A stretch of DNA of 27,380 bases. It comes from Lachnospiraceae bacterium (lineage in GTDB: Bacteria; Bacillota_A; Clostridia; Lachnospirales; Lachnospiraceae). Below the pieces are notes generated by a model. That model searched no databases. It was not told the DNA's origin and saw nothing but the letters and a program-made list of their open reading frames with translations. The translations under genes and the position numbers were made by a program. Positions within the stretch are counted from its first letter, which is position 1. Each line of letters begins with the position of its first letter. Below are positions 1 through 8,084 of the stretch, in pieces. The DNA lies in contig JAEEXJ010000037.1 in assembly GCA_016291475.1 (NCBI GenBank), positions 1 through 27,380 on the forward strand, given 5' to 3'.

Positions 1-489
1 TCTGGGTCCCTTCTCGAGAGTTCCGTAAGTGGTACCAACCATTGAACGAGCGCCCTTACCAAGGTCCTCAAGACCTGCACCGATCTGAAGTCCGCCCTCA
101 GAGAATGCAGACTGGGTACGTCCGTATACGATCTGAAGGAAGAGCTCTCTCATTGCGGTGTTGATAGCGTCGCAAACGAGGTCGGTGTTAAGAGCTTCGA
201 GAACGGTAAGTCCGGGAAGAATCTCGGATGCCATAGCTGCAGAGTGAGTCATACCTGAGCAACCGATGGTCTCAACAAGAGCTTCCTGAATGATTCCGTC
301 CTTAACATTAAGAGAAAGTTTGCAGGCACCCTGCTGAGGAGCACACCAGCCGATACCGTGAGTATAACCGGAAATGTCCTTAACTTCTTTGGACTTTACC
401 CATTTTGCTTCTTCGGGAATGGGTGCAGCGCCGTGATGTACGCCCTGATGTACAGGACACATCGCTTTTACTTCTGTTGAATAAATCAT
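1..489 (-). CDS. NifU-like iron-sulfur cluster assembly scaffold protein (3' end beyond window)
   Basis: The 163 codons in the window begin MIYSTEVKAMCP and have no stop before the window edge, so the C-terminus is missing. Cysteines at 11, 49, 56, 77 and 106 include the GCSGM context (Cys77) and a DLVCDAINTA context (Cys106) that I recognise from the NifU N-terminal-like / TSCPD scaffold family annotated in Lachnospiraceae, often beside a GGGtGRT protein. Family role: holding a nascent Fe-S cluster in the cytoplasm for transfer to apo-proteins. The start is fixed by an AAGGAGG box at 497-503, seven bases from the ATG. It is divergent from exonuclease III, and a palindromic operator lies between the two. 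Function is by family resemblance. Confidence 0.85.
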   Translation of the reverse strand, partial: MIYSTEVKAMCPVHQGVHHGAAPIPEEAKWVKSKEVKDISGYTHGIGWCAPQQGACKLSLNVKDGIIQEALVETIGCSGMTHSAAMASEILPGLTVLEALNTDLVCDAINTAMRELFLQIVYGRTQSAFSEGGLQIGAGLEDLGKGARSMVGTTYGTLEKGPR

Positions 490-569
490 GTAGTAGCCTC
501 CTTAATAGAATGTGAATGATTTATCATAGGTCTTCTGAACTACTTATAAAATCACGCATCTGAGACAAA

Positions 570-598
570 ATTATACATTTTTTCAGTCATTTTGTACA
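570..598 (-). promoter_or_regulatory. Possible promoter of the Fe-S scaffold gene
   Basis: A perfect TATAAT lies on the minus strand at 570-575, with a moderate -35 (TGTACA, 593-598) at 17-bp spacing. Transcription would start about 75 bases before the ATG. The palindrome at 615-630 would lie just upstream of this -35. A weaker promoter overlapping that palindrome cannot be excluded. Confidence 0.45.
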
Positions 599-614
599 GA
601 TGTAAGTGCACTTA

Positions 615-630
615 GTTAGTCATAACTAAC
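615..630. promoter_or_regulatory. Palindromic operator, site 1 (GTTAGT-N4-ACTAAC)
   Basis: GTTAGTCATAACTAAC is a perfect 6+6 palindrome around four bases, preceded by TTA. It lies in the divergent region between the Fe-S scaffold gene and exonuclease III. The same arms recur at 6452, 8564 and 8786, always upstream of a gene. The regulator is unknown. Confidence 0.7.
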
Positions 631-666
631 AAAGCCTCTTTATGGGCAAAACTCTTCCATAAATGG

Positions 667-672
667 TATAAT
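667..672 (+). promoter_or_regulatory. -10 box of exonuclease III
   Basis: A perfect TATAAT lies 32 bases before the chosen ATG. No good -35 is visible (about 643-649), which would fit activator dependence or a weak promoter. An upstream in-frame ATG at 671 overlaps this box and so is unlikely to be the start. Confidence 0.5.
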
Positions 673-703
673 GATCGAAATCATCACCGAAAGGAAAAGA
701 GAT

Positions 704-1456
704 ATGAAATTCATCTCATGGAATGTCAACGGACTCAGAGCCTGTGCGGGAAAAGGCTTTGAAGACTCCTTCAAAAAACTTGATGCGGATATATTCTGCC
801 TTCAGGAGACCAAGCTCTCCGAGGGTCAGTTTTCCCTCGAACTCCCCGGATATCACCAGTACTGGAACTACGCCGAGAAAAAGGGATACTCCGGAACCGC
901 CATCTTTACGAAAAAAGAACCCTTAAGCGTCACTTACGGCATCGGAATAGAGGAGCATGACCACGAAGGCCGTGTCATCACTGCCGAATATGATGATTTT
1001 TATTTTATAACGGTATACGTACCCAACTCTCAGAGGGAGCTTGCCCGTCTTGATTACAGAATGAAATGGGAAGAAGCCTTCCTTTCCTATATCCTTAAAT
1101 TGGAAAAGAAAAAACCGGTCATCTACTGCGGTGACCTGAATGTGGCACACAACGAGATTGACCTTAAGAATCCTTCGTCCAATCACCACAACGCAGGTTT
1201 TTCGGACGAAGAAAGAGCCGCCTTCGGACATGTCCTCGAAAGCGGCTACATAGATACATTCAGATATTTTTATCCCGATAGGAAAGAAATCTACTCCTGG
1301 TGGTCATATATGTTCCACTCAAGAGAAAACAATGCGGGATGGCGCATCGACTACTTCGTGGCATCCGAAAAACTTAAGGACCGCCTGGTCAGCGCAGATA
1401 TCCATACGGATATAATGGGTTCCGATCACTGTCCCGTGGAGCTGGTGATCAAATAG
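704..1456 (+). CDS. xth: Exodeoxyribonuclease III (AP endonuclease family 1)
   Basis: This is a 250-residue protein of the exonuclease-endonuclease-phosphatase fold, full length for Gram-positive ExoA/Xth. Visible motifs in order: SWNVNGLRA (5-13), LQETK with metal-binding Glu35, YCGDLNVAH (about 144-152), GWRIDYF, and C-terminal GSDHCPV with the catalytic His. It cleaves the phosphodiester backbone 5' to abasic sites and has 3' repair activity in base excision repair. The ATG at 704 is chosen over an in-frame ATG at 671 because the latter lies in the -10 box, while 704 is preceded by an AAAGGA-type ribosome binding site. It is convergent with the small gene at 1464, seven bases away, with no visible terminator between. 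Confidence 0.93.
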   Translation: MKFISWNVNGLRACAGKGFEDSFKKLDADIFCLQETKLSEGQFSLELPGYHQYWNYAEKKGYSGTAIFTKKEPLSVTYGIGIEEHDHEGRVITAEYDDFYFITVYVPNSQRELARLDYRMKWEEAFLSYILKLEKKKPVIYCGDLNVAHNEIDLKNPSSNHHNAGFSDEERAAFGHVLESGYIDTFRYFYPDRKEIYSWWSYMFHSRENNAGWRIDYFVASEKLKDRLVSADIHTDIMGSDHCPVELVIK

Positions 1457-1463
1457 TTTTACG

Positions 1464-1814
1464 CTATAATTCGAATCTCACATCGATCTGAGGATCGTAT
1501 AAAGGACATCCGAATTCCGCCATAAGATCAATGATCTTGTTAAGTTCGGCTTCATTCATCCTAAAGCTGCAGTCGAATACAACAGATCCGGGATTTACAT
1601 AGATTGTAAAGGAACCGGACAGACCACCGTAATTGTAATCATCAAGGCGTTCATAATCCATGAACGTCTTTTTTACTTTCGAAAGAATCTCATCATTTGA
1701 AAGCATGGCAAGTCCTTCCACTTCCGTCCCTTCCACGCAAGACTTCTCATAAACTTTTCGAGCATCAAGTTTTATTCCGTCCTCATACTTCCAAAATGCC
1801 AGCTGTCTTCCCAT
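1464..1814 (-). CDS. Uncharacterised 116-residue protein
   Basis: I do not recognise this family. It begins MGRQLAFWKYEDG, is rich in Asp and Glu, and has no signal peptide or membrane segment, so it is probably cytoplasmic. A central segment (FTIYVNPGSVVFDCSF) reads like beta-strands, followed by a helix (MNEAELNKIIDLMAEFG). The start is taken at 1814, six bases after an AGGAG box; the ATG two codons earlier abuts that box and is unlikely. Its ribosome binding site is adjacent to the end of the 73-bp repeat array, so the array separates it from the gene at 2069. Confidence 0.7.
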   Translation of the reverse strand: MGRQLAFWKYEDGIKLDARKVYEKSCVEGTEVEGLAMLSNDEILSKVKKTFMDYERLDDYNYGGLSGSFTIYVNPGSVVFDCSFRMNEAELNKIIDLMAEFGCPLYDPQIDVRFEL

Positions 1815-1839
1815 AGTCATCTCCTTTATTTACGGCTGC

Positions 1840-2146
1840 CTCAGTTGCTTTATTGAGCCTAAAATGCGGATTGGGCTGTAAAATTTGAATTCCTTAAGCT
1901 TTTTACAGCCAACTCAGTTGCTTTATTGAGCCTAAAACACGAATCGGGCTGTAAAATCTGAATTCCTGAAGCTTTTTACAGCCAACTCAGTTGCTTTATT
2001 GAACCTAAAACGCGGATGGGGCTGTAAAATCTGAATTCCTGAAGCTTTTTACAGCCAACTCAGTTGCTTTACCTGTCCTTAAGCCCGGATTGGGCTGTAA
2101 ATTCTGAATTTCTGAGGTTTTTTACAGCCAACTCAGTTGCTTTATT
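1840..2146. repeat. 73-bp tandem repeat array with four hairpins
   Basis: The box CAGTTGCTTT recurs at 1842, 1915, 1988, 2061 and 2134, exactly 73 bases apart each time. Each unit contains an inverted repeat GGCTGTAAAA / TTTTACAGCC with a 17-base loop: 1874-1910, 1947-1983, 2020-2056 and 2093-2129 (the last has one arm mismatch). The array overlaps the last 26 codons of the minus-strand gene 2069-2344 and runs to the ribosome binding site of the gene at 1464. It looks like a recent expansion of a gene's 3' end. Confidence 0.93.
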
Positions 2147-2344
2147 GATCTTATTATCATCGTCAAAAAAAACCGAATCGCCCTCGTCTATATTCCGGGC
2201 ATAAAGATCGGCATCGGGAACTTCCCTCTCGGTTTCATGTCCCGATTCGTCACATAAACGAATAATAACCTTAGGCACATAACCTGCAGGTCTTTCTTCA
2301 CATCCATAGTCCGCTTCCTGAATTTTAACCACCTTATATTTCAA
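2069..2344 (-). CDS. Uncharacterised 91-residue protein ending in repeat DNA
   Basis: Unrecognised small acidic protein beginning MKYKVVKIQEADYGCEE. It looks soluble and beta-rich, with a segment EGDSVFFDDDNKI near residue 60. The start is a TTG at 2344 with a GGAG box eight bases upstream; the nearest ATG is out of frame. The C-terminal ~26 residues (from INKATELAV on) are encoded by the first copy of the 73-bp repeat, and the stop codon TAA lies in the repeat junction, so the original C-terminus may have been different. It is followed on the same strand by the gene at 1464 and preceded by ylmH. Confidence 0.6.
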   Translation of the reverse strand: MKYKVVKIQEADYGCEERPAGYVPKVIIRLCDESGHETEREVPDADLYARNIDEGDSVFFDDDNKINKATELAVKNLRNSEFTAQSGLKDR

Positions 2345-2424
2345 ATCGATATCTCCGCTTTTCTTACATGTATTTTTTTCTTATCCCAAAGATTGACAAG
2401 GATCGCATTACTCGTAAAAAATTA

Positions 2425-2490
2425 TTTACCCTCCTGACATTCTTATAATCCATGGTGAGGACTGTCTCCTTCGGAGACCACTTTTATAAG
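2425..2490. repeat. Degenerate REP-like element (same family as 7865-7992)
   Basis: The left flank, beginning TTTACCCTCCTGA and ending ATCCATG, matches the flank at 7865-7895 over about 30 bases with few changes. It is followed by a palindrome, GTCTCC-TTC-GGAGAC, inside outer arms CTTATAA / TTATAAG. It lies between ylmH and the gene at 2069. No other gene is seen in 2345-2520. Confidence 0.55.
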
Positions 2491-2520
2491 CCTGCATAAG
2501 AAATAACCGCTTAGTACATC

Positions 2521-3270
2521 TTACACATAACGCCAAATGGTTATGCCTGTTTTTCCTTTTTTCGTAGCATGCTCTTCACCACGATATTCAAGCTTTCCGT
2601 AGCCTCTAACCGAAATCTTACTGTTATCCTTGAGTAATATCTCCGGATTCTTGCACAGCCTTCCGTTTAGCGTTATCCTTTCCGACACAAAGAGTTTCAA
2701 AGCCTCACTTCGAGATATGTGGTACACCTTAGCGATGATCGCATCAAGTCTGGGTGATGATACGGTTATATTTTCCTCACAAAGCTTCGGAAGACAGTCT
2801 CCCGGCACTTCCTCCGTAATGCAGCAAATTACCGCCGTATGCTTTATTCTATCAAGTTCTGAGCATATATAATCAGCCATTTCCTCTAATACAAAAATAT
2901 AGGCCGCTTGATCCGAGACGAGGATATCACCGATAACATCGCGTTCAATCCCCAGATTTAATATCGCCCCAAGATAATCCCTGTGAGTCAGTTTATCCGC
3001 AAACTTTTCCTGCTTTGGTCTGACATAAAGAATACGGATTGGGAACGGCTCATCATATGCGACCTCGTTCGGGTCGCCAAAGCGTGTGACCACTCGTTCA
3101 CAGTCCTGTGTTCCACCCCACATCCTGACTTCCTGCTCGTCCGACACTTCGTAAGCCAGACTTGCCGTTCTCGCCGAATGAAAGCTGGAGTAAGTATATA
3201 TCCCGTTTTGTCTTGCCCTTTCAGCTAACTCCATGAAACGCTTTATATTGTTCCGGTCATGTTCATTCAT
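2521..3270 (-). CDS. ylmH: YlmH-family S4-domain RNA-binding protein
   Basis: The 249 residues match the YlmH layout: an N-terminal alpha/beta region with RILYVRPKQEKFADKLTHRDYLGAI, the hallmark LGIERDVIGDI (about 106-116), then an S4 domain from about 172 to 232 (SSPRLDAIIAKVYHISRSEA, ITLNGRLCKNPEILLKDNSKISVRG). The S4 domain binds structured rRNA or tRNA. Family members act on stalled 50S-peptidyl-tRNA complexes in ribosome quality control, and are often encoded near cell-division genes such as sepF and divIVA. That neighbourhood is absent here. The ATG at 3270 has no good ribosome binding site (AAAGGA is 17 bases away), but the codons upstream run into a stop. The gene is flanked by two unrelated tandem hairpin arrays. 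Confidence 0.88.
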   Translation of the reverse strand: MNEHDRNNIKRFMELAERARQNGIYTYSSFHSARTASLAYEVSDEQEVRMWGGTQDCERVVTRFGDPNEVAYDEPFPIRILYVRPKQEKFADKLTHRDYLGAILNLGIERDVIGDILVSDQAAYIFVLEEMADYICSELDRIKHTAVICCITEEVPGDCLPKLCEENITVSSPRLDAIIAKVYHISRSEALKLFVSERITLNGRLCKNPEILLKDNSKISVRGYGKLEYRGEEHATKKGKTGITIWRYV

Positions 3271-3395
3271 ATATAATGCCTAATTATCCTTTTAGTAAGA
3301 TACCCTATAAGCCGATCTCCCGATATCATCCATAGTTATATCCTTAAACCAAAGTTCTCTGCATGCCCCGCAACGTATTCCTACGAGTCAGAATG

Positions 3396-3934
3396 AAAAG
3401 CATCTAATTCTCAGATTTTTGTGTTTCTCGATGCTTTTATATTCTTTACTCTGCCCAAAAAGCATCGGGTTTCATTACTTTCACGAAATTCGATGCTTTT
3501 TTCCTTCTTGCCCGGCCAGAAAAGCATCAATTTCTCATGTTTTTGTGTTTCTCGATGCTTTTATATTCTTTACTCAGTCCAAAAAGCATCGGGTTTCATT
3601 ACTTTCACGAAATTCGATGCTTTTTTCCTTCTTGCCCGACCAGAAAAGCATCAATTTCTCATGTTTTTGTGTTTCTCGATGCTTTTATATTCTTTACTCC
3701 GCCCAAAAAGCATCGGGTTTCATTACTTTCACGAAATTCGATGCTTTTTTCCTTCTTGCCCGGCCAGAGAAGCATCTATTTCCCGGGTTTTTGGAATTCT
3801 CGATGCTTTTATTATCTCTACTTCGCCAAAAAAGCATCTATTTCTCGGATTTTTGTGTTTCTCGATGCGTTTATATTCTTTACTCAGCCCAAAAAGCATC
3901 GGGTTTCATTATTTTCGTGAGTTTTGATGCATTT
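3396..3934. repeat. 62-bp tandem hairpin array, nine hairpins in alternating A/B order
   Basis: Left arms AAAAGCATC start at 3396 and recur every 62 bases through 3892. Right arms GATGCTTTT start at 3430 and recur at 3492, 3554, 3616, 3678, 3740, 3802, 3864 and 3926 with exact spacing. Each hairpin has a 9-bp stem and 25-base loop, with 19 bases between hairpins. Two loop types alternate (A contains TTTTTGTGTTTCTC, B contains TTTCATTACTTTCACG), giving a 124-bp A-B higher-order unit; the order is A B A B A B A' A B. Arms carry single changes at 3768, 3864 and 3926. It lies between the divergent ylmH and aldo/keto reductase genes. No coding gene is supported in 3271-4069. Confidence 0.95.
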
Positions 3935-4002
3935 TACCCCATCAATGGCTTCGGAAGGTATAGCATTCGGAACATCCGGTTTTAGCCGTCTTCCTTTCAT
4001 AG

Positions 4003-4008
4003 TATAAT
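4003..4008 (+). promoter_or_regulatory. -10 box of the aldo/keto reductase gene
   Basis: A perfect TATAAT lies 62 bases before the start codon, just after the hairpin array. The -35 region at 17-bp spacing (TTTTAG, 3980-3985) is poor. Confidence 0.45.
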
Positions 4009-4069
4009 ACAGGTATTAACGGGACCGGAAAATAAAAAACATCTTTTCATTTATTAAAGGATCAACTAT

Positions 4070-5272
4070 ATGAATGAATCGGGAATGCAGTACAGACCGG
4101 ACAAACACGGCGAAAAGCTCTCCATCCTTGGATTCGGGTGCATGAGGTTTGTAAAAAAAGGAAACAATATAGATTTTGAAGAAGCCGAACGTGAAATAAT
4201 GGAGGCTTACAATTCGGGTGTGAATTACTTCGACACCGCATACGTATATCCCGGCAGTGAAATTACCATCGGAGAGATATTCGAAAAAAACGGCATCAGG
4301 GACAAGATAAATATAGCGACAAAGCTCCCCCAGTATCTCGTAAACAACAATGCCGCTCTGGACAAATACTTTAATGATCAGCTTTCAAGGCTCAAGACCG
4401 ATCATATTGATTACTATCTGATGCATCACCTTACCGACGTTGCAATGTGGGAGAAGCTGAAAAATGTCGGTGTCCTCGACTGGATGAAAGAAAAGAAAGA
4501 GTCCGGTCAGATTCGCAATATCGGTTTCTCGTATCACGGAACGACGGATGGTTTTCTAAAGATCCTGAATGATTACGACTGGGATATATGCCAGATCCAG
4601 TATAACTATTTCGATGTAAATACTCAGGCCGGGGTAGATGGGCTGAAAGCCGCTGCCGCCAAGGGGTTCCCTGTTGTCATCATGGAGCCCTTAAGAGGCG
4701 GAAAGCTCGTAAACATGCTCCCCGAATCAGCCAAAAAGATAATGAAGGAAAGCGACAGAGATTGGTCTCCCGCAGAATGGGGTTTAAGATGGCTGTACGA
4801 CCAGCCTGAAGTAACCGTTGTACTGTCCGGAATGAACAGCGTTGAAATGGTCCGTGAGAATTGCAGAACCGCAGCAAATTCTCCTGCAGGACATTTTACG
4901 GACTCCGATCACAAGACTCTTGCAGAAGTCACCAAGAAGATCAGAGAGCTTGAAAAAGTAGGCTGCACCGGATGCAGATATTGCATGCCTTGTCCCAAGG
5001 GGGTCGATATCCCCGGAGCTTTCAGATGCTACAACGCCATGTATATCGAGTCCAAAAGCGACGGCAGGTTCCAGTATGCGCAGACCGTAGGACTGACCAG
5101 AGAGCCCGGATTCCCCGACCAGTGCATAGAATGCGGAAAGTGTGAGAAGCACTGTCCACAGAATATTCCCATTAGAGAAAAATTAAAGGAAGCAGACAAA
5201 GCACTTCGTCCGCTTCCCTACAAGATCGGCATAAATATAGTACGCAAATTCATGTTCAGAAAAACCTCTTAG
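4070..5272 (+). CDS. Aldo/keto reductase with C-terminal 4Fe-4S domain
   Basis: This is a 400-residue protein. The N-terminal TIM barrel (about 15-285) has the aldo/keto reductase tetrad: Asp55 and Tyr60 in YFDTAYVY, Lys85 in ATKLP, and His118 in YYLMH. The C-terminal extension has CTGCRYCMPCP (Cys299, 302, 305, 308) and CIECGKCEKHCP (Cys352, 355, 358, 362), the two-cluster arrangement of the AKR 4Fe-4S subfamily in anaerobes. It probably reduces a carbonyl substrate with NAD(P)H or electrons from the clusters; the substrate is not known. The start at 4070 has AAAGGA about ten bases upstream. It is monocistronic, with its own -10 box at 4003. Confidence 0.92.
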   Translation: MNESGMQYRPDKHGEKLSILGFGCMRFVKKGNNIDFEEAEREIMEAYNSGVNYFDTAYVYPGSEITIGEIFEKNGIRDKINIATKLPQYLVNNNAALDKYFNDQLSRLKTDHIDYYLMHHLTDVAMWEKLKNVGVLDWMKEKKESGQIRNIGFSYHGTTDGFLKILNDYDWDICQIQYNYFDVNTQAGVDGLKAAAAKGFPVVIMEPLRGGKLVNMLPESAKKIMKESDRDWSPAEWGLRWLYDQPEVTVVLSGMNSVEMVRENCRTAANSPAGHFTDSDHKTLAEVTKKIRELEKVGCTGCRYCMPCPKGVDIPGAFRCYNAMYIESKSDGRFQYAQTVGLTREPGFPDQCIECGKCEKHCPQNIPIREKLKEADKALRPLPYKIGINIVRKFMFRKTS

Positions 5273-5343
5273 CCTAACCCTTGATGCTTTTCTTTACTTG
5301 ACGATGCCTCTCTTGCATTCATTATTCAGTGATGATTTCCACT

Positions 5344-5372
5344 AAAAAAAGAACCTTGAAAGACTCTTCAAG
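5344..5372 (-). terminator. Possible second terminator for the minus-strand lipoprotein
   Basis: CTTGAA / TTCAAG (5355-5360 and 5367-5372) form a 6-bp stem. On the minus strand it is followed, after four bases, by seven U (5344-5350). It is weaker than the hairpin at 5398. Confidence 0.35.
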
Positions 5373-5392
5373 CATATTATCACCACCATTAC

Positions 5393-5421
5393 AAAAAAAG
5401 CGGGACTTTACAGTCCCGCTT
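5393..5421 (-). terminator. Rho-independent terminator of the lipoprotein gene
   Basis: AAGCGGGACT / AGTCCCGCTT (5398-5407, 5412-5421) form a perfect 10-bp stem with a 4-base loop. On the minus strand it is followed by a run of seven T (5393-5399). It lies 22 bases after the stop codon at 5444. Confidence 0.92.
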
Positions 5422-5443
5422 CTTAAATAAGCAGATCAGATTA

Positions 5444-6256
5444 TTACTCGATAACAGATACGGTATCAAGAAGTGATCCGGTCTCATCATCCATGTAAGT
5501 GGTTGCGGTAATGGTTGCGGTATATCCGTCCTTTATCATAACAACCTGAACTACATCGAGATCGATCGTAGTTCCCTCTACTTCGAATACTCCTGAAGTA
5601 CGGATGCAGGGAACATCCTCACCAAGGAAGACAACGGTGGAACGCTCACAGTTAACATCGGAAGCTCCCATTGACTCATAGGTCTGTGCAAGGAAAGGAA
5701 TGGTAGCATCGATCATATCTGCAGCATCGTCCTGAGTAAGTCTGGAATCAGTGCTTGATAAAGTAAGATTGAGAGAGTTCATGAAATCCTCATCGGTAAG
5801 ATAGAAATCAATAATGGTCTCACCTGACTCAAGTGCATTGCTGACAGCCTCGGTGTAGAGAGAGTCGCCCTCTGCGATCATATCGGCGGTCATGTATCCG
5901 AGCTGCTCGATAGTCTCATCATCAGCGAAAGCATATCCTTCGATAGCTCTAACCTTGATTCCGAAATACTCGTTGGTGTAAAACTCTCCATCAACGGTTC
6001 CGAAGATATCTGCTGCAGCTTCAGCATCAGCATCCTCTGCATCGGTGTCCTCTGCATCTGCGTCAGCGTCTTCTGCGTCAGCGTCTTCTGCATCAGCATC
6101 CTCTGCATCAACGTCCTCAGCATCAGCTTCTTCGGTCTCTTCTTCCTCAACAACTACATCCTGAGTATCGGTGTTGTTGTCAGAGCCGCCGGCACAAGCT
6201 GTGAGGCTGAATGCCATAACAAGTGAAAGTAATGTTGCAATAGTTCTTTTTTTCAT
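5444..6256 (-). CDS. Surface lipoprotein with acidic Asp-Ala-Glu repeat
   Basis: This is a 270-residue precursor. MKKRTIATLLSLVMAFSLTAC is a lipoprotein signal peptide with lipobox LTAC (Cys21 lipidated). Residues ~35-80 are a low-complexity acidic linker of DAEDA-type pentapeptides, encoded by imperfect 15-base tandem repeats at roughly 6020-6130. The rest (from about 83, beginning IFGTVDGEFYTNEYFGIKV) is a folded domain without a motif I recognise; FYTNEYFGIKV resembles starts of small uncharacterised secreted domains in Clostridia. The ATG at 6256 is chosen over an upstream in-frame ATG because GAGGAG lies ten bases before it and the signal peptide starts there. It has its own promoter and terminator. 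It is anchored to the outer face of the membrane; its function is unknown. Confidence 0.85.
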   Translation of the reverse strand: MKKRTIATLLSLVMAFSLTACAGGSDNNTDTQDVVVEEEETEEADAEDVDAEDADAEDADAEDADADAEDTDAEDADAEAAADIFGTVDGEFYTNEYFGIKVRAIEGYAFADDETIEQLGYMTADMIAEGDSLYTEAVSNALESGETIIDFYLTDEDFMNSLNLTLSSTDSRLTQDDAADMIDATIPFLAQTYESMGASDVNCERSTVVFLGEDVPCIRTSGVFEVEGTTIDLDVVQVVMIKDGYTATITATTYMDDETGSLLDTVSVIE

Positions 6257-6319
6257 AATATTTTTTCTCCTCAAAAAAAATAATACTGTCGTCCGCTCAT
6301 TAAGCAAACAACAGTAGCG

Positions 6320-6349
6320 ATGATACATCCGTTTTCAAGAAAAGGTCAA
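6320..6349 (-). promoter_or_regulatory. Promoter of the lipoprotein gene
   Basis: On the minus strand, TTGACC (6344-6349), an 18-bp spacer and TATCAT (6320-6325). The start would be near 6313, giving a leader of about 57 bases. It is divergent from the enolase promoter. Confidence 0.6.
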
Positions 6350-6415
6350 GTAAATAATTATTAAGAATCCATTTAGAGCCTCCGGATTCCCGATAAAACA
6401 AGGGTTTTAATCATA

Positions 6416-6445
6416 TTGACACATCTCAATTCCGTATGATAATAT
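6416..6445 (+). promoter_or_regulatory. Enolase promoter
   Basis: TTGACA (6416-6421), an 18-bp spacer and TAATAT (6440-6445). The expected start is near 6452, inside the palindrome at 6452-6469. Confidence 0.75.
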
Positions 6446-6451
6446 TTGCAT

Positions 6452-6469
6452 GGTTAGTCTTCTCTAACC
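6452..6469. promoter_or_regulatory. Palindromic operator, site 2 (enolase)
   Basis: GGTTAGTCTTCTCTAACC is a palindrome with arms GGTTAG/CTAACC (7 bp each if the flanking T and A are counted). It starts six bases after the -10 box, so a bound protein would block initiation. It has one change in the right inner arm compared with the site at 8786. Confidence 0.72.
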
Positions 6470-6478
6470 AATGAATAA

Positions 6479-7864
<1,386 letters not shown>

Positions 7865-7992
7865 TTTACCCTCCTGAATTTCTTTTATATCCATGACAGT
7901 GGGGACATACCCCTTTGTCATCTTTCCTTTAGTTTGACACTTATTTATGAAGTTCGAAGGAAGATGACAAAAGGGTACGTCCCCATTGTCAT
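7865..7992. repeat. REPIN-like element: two inverted REP hairpins
   Basis: A unit at 7893-7922 (ATGACAGTGGGGACATACCC to TTTGTCATC) and its inverted copy at 7963-7992 (GATGACAAAAGGGTACGTCC to ATTGTCAT) match over about 37 bases with three changes and one gap, separated by 40 bases. Each unit is itself a hairpin (TGACA/TGTCA outside, GGGG/CCCC inside). The left flank, 7865-7892, also occurs at 2425. This resembles REP sequences mobilised by Y1 (RAYT) transposases in Firmicutes; no transposase gene is in the window. Confidence 0.82.
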
Positions 7993-8001
7993 ATAAACAA
8001 T

Positions 8002-8031
8002 AAGAAACCGCCCGGAGGGGGCGGTTTCTTT
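8002..8031 (+). terminator. Terminator after enolase (probably bidirectional)
   Basis: AAGAAACCGCCC / GGGCGGTTTCTT form a perfect 12-bp stem with loop GGAGG. The U tract is short and interrupted on both strands (TTTCTTTG; TTTCTTATTG). It lies between the convergent enolase and flavodoxin genes and could serve both. Confidence 0.85.
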
Positions 8032-8084
8032 GTGTAGGGGGTTGAAATGTACAGGCTGCTTAAGCCAATTGGAGGTCTATGTAA

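Noticed and set aside
3292..3333. 13-codon minus-strand frame (MDDIGRSAYRVSY) with AAGGA upstream, just before ylmH
   Set aside because: A possible leader peptide, but too short to support without comparison; it has no regulatory codon run and no attenuator hairpin.
3396..3934. CRISPR-like periodic array
   Set aside because: The segments between conserved arms are themselves repeated (two alternating types) rather than unique spacers, and there are no cas genes.
3419..3985. Three long plus-strand open frames (127-188 codons) over the 62-bp array
   Set aside because: The repeat unit has no stop in any plus frame and 62 is not a multiple of three, so all three frames stay open by construction. 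There is no ribosome binding site and composition is Phe/Ser/Cys-rich; not coding.
5890..6153. 87-codon minus-strand frame rich in Met, Leu and Gln
   Set aside because: It is a shifted reading of the acidic repeat of the lipoprotein gene.
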